Shown piece by piece: positions 42,921-52,303 of a DNA stretch of 64,000 nt. Within the stretch, counting starts at the first letter, position 1. Each line of letters begins with the position of its first letter. Below the pieces are notes generated by a model, which was not told where the DNA came from, ran no database searches, and saw nothing but the letters and a program-made list of their open reading frames with translations. This DNA is from CAZWDL01 sp964632995 (GTDB lineage: Bacteria > Bacteroidota > Bacteroidia > Chitinophagales > Saprospiraceae), in assembly GCA_964632995.1 (NCBI GenBank), contig CAZWDL010000003.1, positions 53,318 through 117,317 of the forward strand. The letters are read 5' to 3'. Made by a program: the position numbers and the translations under genes.

Positions 42921-44390
42921 TCAATACCCCGGCGTCTGTTGCAGCTGGGGATTCAGGCTGATGGTGTTGATAGAAATCGGCCACAAAATGGGTTGGTCAT
43001 TCTCTCTCCCCTTCAGGCTGGGGACAATTTCGTAGGCCTTATCGAAGCGGACCAGATCGAACCATCGCTTCCCTTCGAAAGCCAGCTCGATGCCGCGTTC
43101 CATCAGGATGGCCTCATCGACGGCCGACTGCTTCATCTCGCCCTGGTAGTCGCCAATGTCTACCCGGTTTCTGATCAGATTGAGGTCGTCAACCGCTGCC
43201 ATCGTATTCCCGAGAGCGTTCTGGATCTCGGCCCGCATCAGGATGGCGTCCGCGTAGCGATAGATTTTGTAATCGTCCGTAAACACGCGCTGATTGGGCG
43301 ATACCTCTTCCCCCTCGTATTTATTCATAATGTGCCGTTGATCGCCGGACGGATCGGTATAGGACAGAAAATACAGGGTTTCCCGCGGATCTTCCTTGCC
43401 ATTGCCGAGGGCGGCGTTGGCAACGATTTCATCGCGGAACAGTTGCGTAGTAGTGTAAAACCGTATGCCGCCGCGGATGAAGGGGATTCTTTCCTTGTCT
43501 TCGTCGGAGAGACCGTTCCAGAATGAGTCGCTGAGGTTGTAGCGGCCGGCGAAAAAGGTGCCGGCGGTTTCCACCAGATCCCAGTAGATGGAAAAGATGT
43601 CTTCGCTGGTGGCGACCGTCGGCCGGAATACGGCTTCGTAACTGTCCAGCAGCGTCAGATCGGGATGACCGATCACCTGATTCACAGCATCGAGGGCGGT
43701 ATTCAAATCGGCATTTCCGCCCCCCTGCTGCTTGGCGGTCCACAAATAGACGTCCGCCTTCAGCATATTGGCAGCCGGCAAGGAAGCCGTATAGCGATCA
43801 CCGACGCCGTCATCCGGAAACAAACTGACGGCTTGGTCGATGTCGCTCTTCACCTGCCCAAACAGGTCGGCGACCGGATCCCGTTGTGCGGGAAAAAGCC
43901 CCTCCTGGTTGGCCGATTCAAAAGGTACGGTGATCAGCGGCGCATCACCCCAGATCCGGGCGATCATGAAGTAGGCCCAGGCTCTCAGAAAATGCGTCTG
44001 CGCCAGCAAGTCCTCCTTTTCGCTTTGGTTCGTAAACTCAATATCCGGCACCTTTGCCAACACCAGGTTGATGTCTTTCAGCAAGCTGTAAAAAGCGCCC
44101 CAGTCCGTTCCGCCCGTAATGGGCTGAATCGTATTCCGGTTGACATCGTTGCCGGTACCCAGATCGGTCGCCTGGGTAGTCTCGGCCCGCTCATCGCCGT
44201 ATAGGTACAGCGAGTTGCTGATGGAACGCATCTGCACGTAGATGCCGTTCACAGCGCTGCGGGCGTCGTCTTGACTTTGAAAGAAGCTGCTCACCGTAAT
44301 GCTGCTCGGTGGCGCCAGCTTAAGATCTTCGTCGCAGGAGACCCCTGCGAAAGCGAGGATCATCATGAGGATGATATATTTTCGTTTCAT
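42921..44390 (-). CDS. SusD/RagB-family outer membrane lipoprotein
   Basis: A 489-residue SusD-family lipoprotein, partner of the SusC encoded just upstream. The start at 44390 gives MKRKYIILMMILAFAGVSCD, a lipoprotein signal with Cys at about 19. SusD marks include SSFFQSQDDARSAVNGIYVQ, FLRAWAYFMIARIWGDAPLI, IYRYADAILMRAEIQNAL and the C-terminal ERGIELAFEGKRWFDLVRFD. It ends with QLQQTPGY. Position in the sialic-acid locus suggests it binds sialic acid or a sialoglycan (a NanU-like role); this is inference. Confidence 0.95.
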   Translation of the reverse strand: MKRKYIILMMILAFAGVSCDEDLKLAPPSSITVSSFFQSQDDARSAVNGIYVQMRSISNSLYLYGDERAETTQATDLGTGNDVNRNTIQPITGGTDWGAFYSLLKDINLVLAKVPDIEFTNQSEKEDLLAQTHFLRAWAYFMIARIWGDAPLITVPFESANQEGLFPAQRDPVADLFGQVKSDIDQAVSLFPDDGVGDRYTASLPAANMLKADVYLWTAKQQGGGNADLNTALDAVNQVIGHPDLTLLDSYEAVFRPTVATSEDIFSIYWDLVETAGTFFAGRYNLSDSFWNGLSDEDKERIPFIRGGIRFYTTTQLFRDEIVANAALGNGKEDPRETLYFLSYTDPSGDQRHIMNKYEGEEVSPNQRVFTDDYKIYRYADAILMRAEIQNALGNTMAAVDDLNLIRNRVDIGDYQGEMKQSAVDEAILMERGIELAFEGKRWFDLVRFDKAYEIVPSLKGRENDQPILWPISINTISLNPQLQQTPGY

Positions 44391-44482
44391 GATATTGTTT
44401 TTTATGTGAAGGTTGGAAAGTTGCCGTTCCACTAATCTATTATTCTCCGACCGCGTAGCGGACGGGTGGGCATTATTCCATC

Positions 44483-47400
44483 TCAGAACCCGACATTAAT
44501 TCCCAGCGAGAGGTTCTTGAACAGCGGATAGAAGCCGGAATCCAAGCCCGTCGTTTCGGGGTTGTAACCGCGGTAGGCGGTAAAGTAATGCAGGTTCTGC
44601 CCGGCCAAGTACGCCTTGACGGATGAAAGTCCCAGTTTATCGATTACCGTCGACGGCAGGTTGTAGGACAGCCGCACGGTGCGAATACTGAGGTAATCTC
44701 CTTTTTCCACGTACTGGCTGGAAGAACCGATCCACCCTCCTCCCGAAGCGGCGCTCTCAGGCCGGTGGTGATTTCGGGCGTTGCCGAAGTCAAAGAAAAC
44801 AAAGCGGGGAATATCCGTCACATCGCCTTCTTCGTTCCAGGCATTGCGCAAGTCCGACGTACCGTTAATATTGCCCTGAGAGTTGCTGTTCATTCGGTAG
44901 CGGTGCTGATTGACGATGGAATGCCCGAGGGCGAAATCCAGGAAAACGTACAATTCAAAGCCCTTATAGCTGAACGTATTGCCGAAACCGCCGGTGATAT
45001 CGGGGTTGACGTTCCCTAGGACCACCTGATCATCTTCGTCGATGATATTGTCGCCATTGGTATCCAGCCACTTAACGTCGCCGCCGACGCGCTGCCGGTA
45101 GTCGATGCCGTTGCTGGAAGTACGGTCGTTGGCGATCATATCGATCAGGCCGTCTTCCTGGGCTTCCGCCGTTGTTTCGTACACTTTTACAAACTGGTAG
45201 CCGACGATATTGCCCAGCGGTTCGCCTTCAGCGATACCGGCGATACCGGTTCTGCCGTCGGAGAAGACTACGCCGCCGATCCGGTTCTGCGCCAGATCGT
45301 TATCGGGAAGCTCCAGCACTTCATTGTTCAGAAAGGAAATATTGAAGTCGGTAGTCCAGTTAAAATCACGTTTGCTCACATTGACGGTCGACAGCGCGAA
45401 TTCGAGCCCGCTATATTTCACCTTACCGATGTTTTCGGTAATGCTGTTGAAGCCGGAGGTATTGGGCAACGGCCGGGAGAACAGCAGGTTGTCCGTAATC
45501 TTGTTGTAGTAGTCGAATGACAACTCTACGCGGTTGTCAAACAGTCCCACATCAAAGCCGACGTCCGTCTGCGCGGTGGATTCCCATCCGAGTAGCGTAT
45601 TGGGCAGGGCTGTAGCTCTCGCAGCCGCCTGGCCGTTGTACTGGAAGCTCGGGTTGATAACGCCTTGCGCCGTAAACAAGCCGACGTCGTTGTTTCCGGT
45701 CTGGCCCCAGCTGCCGCGCAGTTTAAAATCCGTAATGATGGGTACGTTGAAGAAAGGCTCTTCAGAGATACGCCATCCGGCCGACACACTCGGGAAATAG
45801 CCGATCTGGTTATCAAACCCGAAGCGAGAGGAGCCGTCACGCCGCAAGGTCGCCGAGAGCAGGTACTTTTGATTAAAGTCGTAAGACACCCGGGCGAAGT
45901 AGCCGATGAGCAGGTCTTTGGCCTTCGATGTAGACAGATTGCTGATATTCGGCGCGGCGTTCAGGGTGATGATGGCGTCTGTCGGGCCGCCTGAAGCGCT
46001 GCCGCTGAAATCGAAGAAGTCGGTATCTAGGCGGGAAGCGCCGACCAAAGCGGAAAGGCTATGCTCGCCGAAGGAGGTGAAGTAGCGCAGCGTCCCCTCG
46101 AATTGGGTCTGTCGGGATTCGCCGAGGCTGGAGCTCGCCGAGCGCGAATTGTTAAAGAAATTGGACTTGATAAAGGCATCCCGGAAGGTCTGGGCGGTGA
46201 AGTAGTTGGCGGTACCGGTGGCCACCAGATTTTCCAGGATATTGTATTCCAGCTTGGCGCCCAGGTTCAGCTTGTTAATACTTTCGAAGTTCAGGTAGTT
46301 GTTGGTGTAAAATACCGGGTTGGGCAGGCTTTCCCGGACACCGGGCGAGAGCGTGCCGTCGTCGAAGCGCAGGCGAACGGTAGGCGCCTGGCGGGCGGCC
46401 CGCCCGAAAATGGTATTGGTGCTGAACGGTTCGTCAGACATGCTGCGGGTGAAGTTGACGAAGGTCGAGGCGTTGAGCTTATCGCTGATCTGGAAATTGA
46501 CGTTCGACTGAATGCTGAACCGCTCGTACTGAGTAGTGCTGGCAATCCCTTCCTGATTCAGGTAAGCCGCCCCGAGATAGTAAGTGAGATTTTCCCGGCC
46601 GCCGTCCACCGAAAAGTGGAGGTTATTGATCTGGGCGGTCTGGTATACTTCCTCCTGCCAGTCGACATCCTGGAAGATGATCGTCTGGCCCGTCACGGGG
46701 TCCGTCGTGCTCTGATACCCAGCAGGCGCCGGTTCGCCGGCGGGCAGTACACGGGGCGTGATAGGACCGTTCGGCGGGTTGCCGATACCGGTGGCGTTGG
46801 CGCCGGCGCCGAAAGCGCTGTTTTCATCCAGGAAGGAGCGGGTCAGGCCGACGCGCTCTATCTGCAGGTATTCCTCGGCGCTCAGCAGATCCAGCCGGTT
46901 GAGCAGGGAGCTGTAGGAATTACGGTAATTGACGTTGAAGCGGGCCTTTCCCGTCGAACCGGATTTGGTCGTAATCAAGACGACGCCGTTGGAAGCACGG
47001 GCGCCGTAGATGGCGGTAGCGGCGGCATCTTTGAGGATTTCAATGGACTCGATGTCTTCCGGGTTAAAATCTTCCGAAGAGCGCTGCACCCCGTCGATGA
47101 TAAACAGAGGCTGATTGCTGCGGTTGATCGAGGATCCGCCCCGGATGCGGATGGTGGGGGAAGACCCCGGCTGGCCTGATTCCGTCAGAATACTGACGCC
47201 GGCAGCCTTACCCTGCATGACGCCCTCGATGGTCGTCACCTGCAAGTCCTTGATGTCTTCCTCTTTAACCGAAGCGATGGAGCTGGTCAGCAGCTTTCGC
47301 GACTGGGTTCCGTAACCGACGACCACCACCTCCTCCAACTGCGCGGCATCCTGTCGCATGACGACATCAATGGTTCTGCGCCCGTTGATGGGAATCTCCT

Positions 47401-47683
47401 GAGTCAGAAATCCAATATAGGAGAATACGAGGGTATCGTTCGATCCCGGCGCCTCGAGGGTATAGGTTCCGTCGACATCTGTCGTGGTTCCTTCCGTCGT
47501 GTTTTTCACGTAGATCGTCACACCGATCATCGGATCGCCATCGACGGCGGAGGTGACCGTTCCCGATACGGAAAAGTCAGATGCCTGGGCGAAAGCCGTC
47601 GTCTCTACCATCAGGAAGCCGAATAGGCACAACATCCTGAGCAGAAGGAACGACTTTTTTTTGTTAAGGCCTTGTTTCTTCAT
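44483..47683 (-). CDS. SusC/RagA-type TonB-linked outer membrane receptor of the sialoglycan locus
   Basis: A complete 1066-residue SusC-family receptor: signal peptide (about 1-33, MLCLFGFLMVETTAFAQ), carboxypeptidase-like domain (about 38-110, GVTIYVKNTTEG, TDVDGTYTLEAP), TonB box (QLEEVVVVGYGTQSRKLL), plug (FIIDGVQR, DIESIEILKDAAATAIYGAR) and barrel to the terminal LSLGINVGF. It is co-transcribed with susD 92 bases on. It is divergent from the mutarotase/symporter gene, with a 774-base gap. It probably imports sialic acid or a sialylated oligosaccharide, by context only. Confidence 0.96.
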   Translation of the reverse strand: MKKQGLNKKKSFLLLRMLCLFGFLMVETTAFAQASDFSVSGTVTSAVDGDPMIGVTIYVKNTTEGTTTDVDGTYTLEAPGSNDTLVFSYIGFLTQEIPINGRRTIDVVMRQDAAQLEEVVVVGYGTQSRKLLTSSIASVKEEDIKDLQVTTIEGVMQGKAAGVSILTESGQPGSSPTIRIRGGSSINRSNQPLFIIDGVQRSSEDFNPEDIESIEILKDAAATAIYGARASNGVVLITTKSGSTGKARFNVNYRNSYSSLLNRLDLLSAEEYLQIERVGLTRSFLDENSAFGAGANATGIGNPPNGPITPRVLPAGEPAPAGYQSTTDPVTGQTIIFQDVDWQEEVYQTAQINNLHFSVDGGRENLTYYLGAAYLNQEGIASTTQYERFSIQSNVNFQISDKLNASTFVNFTRSMSDEPFSTNTIFGRAARQAPTVRLRFDDGTLSPGVRESLPNPVFYTNNYLNFESINKLNLGAKLEYNILENLVATGTANYFTAQTFRDAFIKSNFFNNSRSASSSLGESRQTQFEGTLRYFTSFGEHSLSALVGASRLDTDFFDFSGSASGGPTDAIITLNAAPNISNLSTSKAKDLLIGYFARVSYDFNQKYLLSATLRRDGSSRFGFDNQIGYFPSVSAGWRISEEPFFNVPIITDFKLRGSWGQTGNNDVGLFTAQGVINPSFQYNGQAAARATALPNTLLGWESTAQTDVGFDVGLFDNRVELSFDYYNKITDNLLFSRPLPNTSGFNSITENIGKVKYSGLEFALSTVNVSKRDFNWTTDFNISFLNNEVLELPDNDLAQNRIGGVVFSDGRTGIAGIAEGEPLGNIVGYQFVKVYETTAEAQEDGLIDMIANDRTSSNGIDYRQRVGGDVKWLDTNGDNIIDEDDQVVLGNVNPDITGGFGNTFSYKGFELYVFLDFALGHSIVNQHRYRMNSNSQGNINGTSDLRNAWNEEGDVTDIPRFVFFDFGNARNHHRPESAASGGGWIGSSSQYVEKGDYLSIRTVRLSYNLPSTVIDKLGLSSVKAYLAGQNLHYFTAYRGYNPETTGLDSGFYPLFKNLSLGINVGF

Positions 47684-48457
47684 AACGATTAAATTTTGAT
47701 GAATTTAATTGAACCTAGTGAGTGCGTCTACGCAAGTCCGCTATGACTACCTACACGCTTTTTTTCTGTAGAATGATGAAAAGGCGGGGATTATAATGTC
47801 CGATACAAAGTTGGAAATAAAAGCCTGCGGGGAAGGGTCAGGGAATGTCAAAGGCAGGCGCCAATTGTATCGTAAGGGGTCGATTCTCTCTGAGAGGTGG
47901 TTGGATCGTCTCATGGTCGCCGCTGAGGTTGATTCGGAATAAAATTAAAATGTGGAAGGCGGCGGATCACTTCGTTCCCGTCGCGTTGAAGGTGCGTCCG
48001 ATTGGACGCAATGTTGAAGGCTCGCTGCGCTCGCGTCGGTTTGGAGAAGCCAAAGACTTCCTGGAAATTGGCCCGGAAATTTCAAAGAGGAAAGGAGGTA
48101 ACCAAACTTAACGCGAGCGCAGCGAGCCTTCAACAAACGACCGAAGGGAGCTTCTTCAACGTGGCAGTAGCATATTGAACTGCCATCTTCAACATTCGGA
48201 TTTATCTGAACCCGGCGGCTAGATTAATCAAGTTCCCACCGCCGCGGTTTGCTCCGGATAATACCCAGAGACGATCCACCCCCCTTTTGGAGACAAATAG
48301 CCGACCTGAAGGAAAATCGGTCCCTAAAATGGAATAAGCCGGCCCGGTAGTTTTAAGGACATTGTACCATCTTTGTTCCGAAGGCGCTTTTTTATGCTCA
48401 GGCGCCGGGTGGTGCAAGTTCCGGTGAAATGCGATCAATAATCAGACTTCTTGAATT
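47684..48457. other. Intergenic region between divergent sialoglycan operons
   Basis: A 774-base gap between susC (-) and the mutarotase-symporter gene (+). It must hold promoters for both. The main structure is a 24-base perfect inverted repeat at 48013-48036 and 48111-48134. Short frames in both directions lack conserved features. No tRNA or recognised riboswitch is seen. Confidence 0.5.
48013..48134. repeat. Long perfect inverted repeat (24-bp arms, 74-bp loop)
   Basis: The arm at 48013-48036 starts GTTGAAGGCTCGCTGCGCTC, and its exact complement is at 48111-48134. It could be a MITE/REPIN-like intergenic element, or a regulatory hairpin in the shared promoter region. No encoded protein is evident inside it. 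Confidence 0.85.
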
Positions 48458-51139
48458 ATGCCGTTTACGAAATATTTCCTGCCGCTGTTCTTTTTGCTGT
48501 CCTTTTTCTTTACGCCGCTTACGGGCCAGGAAGATACACTCGGCGTCAATTTCGAATGGCATATTCTGAGTACCGTCCCGCCCGCCCCGGGCAAGCTGGA
48601 GCAGCCGGGCGTTGCCGGCGCTTTCACCGGCATTCACAACGGCGCCCTGATCATTGCCGGCGGAGCCAATTTCCCGGACGGGCCGGTTTGGGAAGGGAGT
48701 CCAAAAGTGTATCATTCCGATATTTACGTGTCGCGACTGCAGCAGACCGACACGCTGGAATGGATCAACGCCTCCCACTTTCAGCTTCCCCGGAAGGTAG
48801 GGTATGGCCTGAGCATCGAAACGCCCGAAGGACTGCTGTGTATCGGCGGTACGGATGGTGAAAAGCCGCTGGCGGAATCCTTCCTGCTTCAATGGGACGA
48901 CAAAAACGAAGTAATCGAACTGGAAGAATGGCCGGCGCTCCCCCTCCCCATGGCCAACATGGCCGGCGCCCTGATCGACGGGACCGTCTATGTGGCAGCA
49001 AGCAGCGAAGGAGACAACAGCAAGTATTTCTGGAGTCTTGACCTCTCCAATCCGGCTGCCGGCTGGCAATCGCTCCCTGTCTGGCCAGGCGCTCCGCGCA
49101 CTCATGCCGTCGGCATCGCCCAGAGCAACGGAGAGAAGGTCTGTTTCTTCCTGATCAAAGGCCGGTACCGGAGCCCGGAAGGCATCAGCCGCACCTTTTC
49201 TGACGTGCAGATGTACAACCCGGTCTTCAACCGCTGGGAGGTCATCCCTTCGGAGGAAGAAAAACCGGAAGATGCCGTCTTCCTGTCGGCAGGCACCGGC
49301 GTTCCATACGGCGCCAACCACATCCTGCTGTTCGGGGGCGCGGAGGGCCGGTTATTGAACCGTCTTGAAAGGCTGGGGCTGGAAATTGAAGCGGCGCAGG
49401 ACACGCTGCTCCAAATACAACTGATTGCCGAGAGAGATTCTATCCTGCGCAACCACCCAGGCTTCTCTAAAGACATTTGGGCCTTCCACACCATCACCCA
49501 AACCTGGACCATCCTGGACACGCTGCCCGCCGGCAGCCAGGTGACTACCACCGCCGTTAAATGGGAAGACCGGATACTGATTCCCTCCGGAGAAATATCG
49601 CCGGGCATTCGCACACCGAATATTATGATCGGCGAGTTGACGGATTATCCGCACTTCGGAACGGTCAACACCATCGTACTCGTCGTCTACCTGCTGCTGC
49701 TTGTACTGATGGGCGTCTACTTCTCCCGGAACCAGCGAAGCACCGACGATTTTTTCAAAGGCGGTCAACGCATTCCCTGGTGGGCGGCCGGGCTTTCCAT
49801 TTTCGGCACCCAGCTAAGCGCCATCACCTTCATGGCTATCCCCGCCAAGACCTACGCCACCGACTGGCTTTATTTCGTGCTCTCATTGACCATCATTATG
49901 GTCTACCCCTTTATCATCCGCTTTTTCCTGCCCTTCTACCGGCGTTTCAACCTGACCACCGCCTATGAATACCTGGAACTGCGTTTCAATCTCGTTACGC
50001 GCCTGTTTGGCAGTATTTTGTACGTTTTCCTCCAACTGGGCCGGCTAGGCATCGTCCTGCTCCTCCCCTCCCTCGCCCTTTCGGTTGTAACCGGCATCGA
50101 CGTCAGCCTGTGTATCCTGGTCATGGGTGTGCTGAGCATTCTCTATACCGTGCTGGGGGGCATCGAAGCGGTCATCTGGACCGATGTATTGCAGGTCATC
50201 GTTCTGCTGGGCGGCGCTCTGCTTTCCCTTATTTTGCTGTATATCAATCTCGACAACAGCGATATCGTCACTTACATCGACCGTTTCGACAAAATGCAGA
50301 TTTTCGACTTCTCCTTTGACCTGACCACCGCCACTTTCTGGGTAGTCCTTTTCGGCGGCTTTGCCACCAACCTCGCCCAGTACGGCAGCGACCAAACTAT
50401 CATCCAGCGGTATCTGACGACCAAAGACGAAAAAACGGCGGCCCGCAGCATCGCTACCGGCGCCTGGATGGCTCTGCCGGCTACCCTGATATTTTTTACG
50501 CTGGGCACTCTGCTGTTCGTGTATTATAAAGTACACCCCGAAAACCTGAACCCGGCGCTGGAAAAAACCGACGCCATCTTTCCCTGGTTCATCACCCACA
50601 GCCTTCCGGACGGCGTCTCCGGGCTTCTCATCGCCGCCATTTTCGCAGCTTCTATGTCGAGCCTCGACAGCAGCATGAACTCCGTGTCGGCCGTCTTCAC
50701 CACCGACTTTTTGCGCCGTCTCCGCCCCCAAACAAACGAAAAACGATACCTCCTGCTGGCCCGCTGGATTACGGTAGTCACCGGCGTCGTCGGCACCTCG
50801 CTGGCGCTGATGATGGCCACCTGGGGCATCTCCTCGCTCTGGGATCAGTTCAATATGATCGTCGGGCTGTTTACCGGAGGGCTGGGCGGCATCTTTTTGC
50901 TCGGCATTTTCAGCAAGCGGACCAACGGCGCCGGCGCCGTCGCCGGCCTGGTCCTGAGCGCCCTCCTACAATACGCTATCAAGGAATATACCGACGTTCA
51001 CCTGCTGCTCTACTCCTTCACCGGCATGATCGCCGCCGTCATCACCGGTTATTTGGTGAGCAGCTTTACCGGTAGTAATACGCCGCATGCGGAAGATTAT
51101 ACGCTGGCGGGAATCAGAAGGAAAAAGTTGGAAAGTTGA
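48458..51139 (+). CDS. Fusion of sialic-acid mutarotase (Kelch, NanM-like) and sodium/solute symporter
   Basis: An 893-residue two-part protein. Residues 1-22 are a signal peptide (LPLFFLLSFFFTPLTGQ). Residues about 30-395 form a Kelch-type beta-propeller like N-acetylneuraminate mutarotase (GVAGAFTGIHNGALIIAGGA, then NFPDGPVWEG, GLLCIGGTDGE, HILLFGGAEGRLLN). From about 405 to the end is a sodium:solute symporter with some 13 helices (YFSRNQRSTDDFFKGGQRIP, GLSIFGTQLSAITFMAIPAK, FAASMSSLDSSMNSVSAVF). The propeller would face the periplasm, converting alpha- to beta-Neu5Ac next to the transporter that takes it in. The nanA gene follows 144 bases on. The fold and order are clear; substrate specificity is inferred from context. 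Confidence 0.9.
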   Translation: MPFTKYFLPLFFLLSFFFTPLTGQEDTLGVNFEWHILSTVPPAPGKLEQPGVAGAFTGIHNGALIIAGGANFPDGPVWEGSPKVYHSDIYVSRLQQTDTLEWINASHFQLPRKVGYGLSIETPEGLLCIGGTDGEKPLAESFLLQWDDKNEVIELEEWPALPLPMANMAGALIDGTVYVAASSEGDNSKYFWSLDLSNPAAGWQSLPVWPGAPRTHAVGIAQSNGEKVCFFLIKGRYRSPEGISRTFSDVQMYNPVFNRWEVIPSEEEKPEDAVFLSAGTGVPYGANHILLFGGAEGRLLNRLERLGLEIEAAQDTLLQIQLIAERDSILRNHPGFSKDIWAFHTITQTWTILDTLPAGSQVTTTAVKWEDRILIPSGEISPGIRTPNIMIGELTDYPHFGTVNTIVLVVYLLLLVLMGVYFSRNQRSTDDFFKGGQRIPWWAAGLSIFGTQLSAITFMAIPAKTYATDWLYFVLSLTIIMVYPFIIRFFLPFYRRFNLTTAYEYLELRFNLVTRLFGSILYVFLQLGRLGIVLLLPSLALSVVTGIDVSLCILVMGVLSILYTVLGGIEAVIWTDVLQVIVLLGGALLSLILLYINLDNSDIVTYIDRFDKMQIFDFSFDLTTATFWVVLFGGFATNLAQYGSDQTIIQRYLTTKDEKTAARSIATGAWMALPATLIFFTLGTLLFVYYKVHPENLNPALEKTDAIFPWFITHSLPDGVSGLLIAAIFAASMSSLDSSMNSVSAVFTTDFLRRLRPQTNEKRYLLLARWITVVTGVVGTSLALMMATWGISSLWDQFNMIVGLFTGGLGGIFLLGIFSKRTNGAGAVAGLVLSALLQYAIKEYTDVHLLLYSFTGMIAAVITGYLVSSFTGSNTPHAEDYTLAGIRRKKLES

Positions 51140-51170
51140 AAAGTTGGAAGGTTGGAAGGTTGGAAGGTTG
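51127..51170. repeat. Octad tandem repeat (GTTGGAAG, 5-6 units)
   Basis: Period-8 units GTTGGAAA, GTTGAAAA, then GTTGGAAG three times and a partial GTTG. It starts inside the last codons of the symporter gene and covers its stop codon. Confidence 0.85.
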
Positions 51171-51283
51171 TTCTCAAAAGAAGTATTTTTTTCAGCCGCC
51201 TAGCGGTGTCCATATTTGTAGAAAAACGTTTTACACGACATTGGAGCTGCGTAGCAGCGTAATAAAAAATTAAAAGCACTGAC

Positions 51284-52195
51284 ATGAAACCACTTGCCGG
51301 ACTGATCGCCGCCCCCTTCACCCCCTTTAACGACCGGGGCGCGCTGAATCTCGATAAAATTGAAACGCTGGCCCGCCTTTACGATAAAAACGGAGTCGCC
51401 GGCGCCTTCATCTGCGGCTCCACCGGCGAGGGGGTGGCCCTGACGGTGGAAGAAAAAAAGCAGGTGGCTCAAAAATGGGGGGAAGTCAAAGGCGACAACC
51501 TGAAAACCGTCTTAATGGTCGGCGGCACCTGCCTGCCGGAGATGCAGGCGCTGGTCGAACACGCGCAGGCACAAGGCATCGACGCCATCTCCGCCCTATG
51601 CCCCTATTACTTTCGGCCGGCGAACGTAGAGCGGCTCGTCGGCTTCTGCCGGCAGGTGGCCATGGTCACTCCCGACCTTCCGTTTTACTATTACCACATC
51701 CCGGCCCTGACCGGCGGGGATTTTTCGATGAAGCAATTTCTTCAACTGGCGGAAGAGGCTATTCCCAACCTGGCCGGCATCAAATACACCCATTCCAATC
51801 TGATGGATTTCCAGCAATGCGTCGGATTTAATGGCGGCCGCTATACGCTTCTATGGGGCATGGATGAGGCCCTGCTTTCCGGGCTGGTCCTGGGAGCGGC
51901 GGGCGCCGTCGGCAGCACCTATAACTACGCGGCGCCGCTCTACCACCAAATCATTCAAGCTTTTGAGGATAACGATATGGAAGCTGCCCGGCGCTTGCAG
52001 CAGAAGGCTGTAGAGATGGTTGAAATACTGGTCAAATACGGAGGCTCCTCCGCCGGCAAGGCATTCATGAAACTGATCGGCGTCGACTGCGGATGGTTCC
52101 GGCAGCCTTTGTTTTCGCTGGAAGCAGAGCAGCTGAAGGCGATGGAAAAAGAGTTGGTCGCCATCGGCTTTTTTGATTTTTGCAGTGAGCTTTAA
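51284..52195 (+). CDS. nanA: N-acetylneuraminate lyase
   Basis: A 303-residue class I aldolase of the DHDPS/NAL family that splits Neu5Ac to ManNAc and pyruvate. The pyruvate site is GAFICGSTGEGVALT (GSTGEG at about 46-51). The Tyr region is PFYYYHIPALTGGDF and the Schiff-base Lys lies in AGIKYTHSNLMDFQQC. The YHIPALTG and KYTHSNLMDFQQC parts look more like the animal lyase (NPL) type than the E. coli NanA type. It follows the mutarotase-symporter and precedes a sialidase-fold gene, which gives the whole operon a sialic-acid theme. Confidence 0.93.
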   Translation: MKPLAGLIAAPFTPFNDRGALNLDKIETLARLYDKNGVAGAFICGSTGEGVALTVEEKKQVAQKWGEVKGDNLKTVLMVGGTCLPEMQALVEHAQAQGIDAISALCPYYFRPANVERLVGFCRQVAMVTPDLPFYYYHIPALTGGDFSMKQFLQLAEEAIPNLAGIKYTHSNLMDFQQCVGFNGGRYTLLWGMDEALLSGLVLGAAGAVGSTYNYAAPLYHQIIQAFEDNDMEAARRLQQKAVEMVEILVKYGGSSAGKAFMKLIGVDCGWFRQPLFSLEAEQLKAMEKELVAIGFFDFCSEL

Positions 52196-52303
52196 ACCAA
52201 AGACCTTTTCATCGAATGGTACGCAGATATATTAAGATCAGTTATGATCTCTTATCATTTGCCTGTCTTGAACCAATAAAATTCTTTTTAAAATACCAGC
52301 ATC

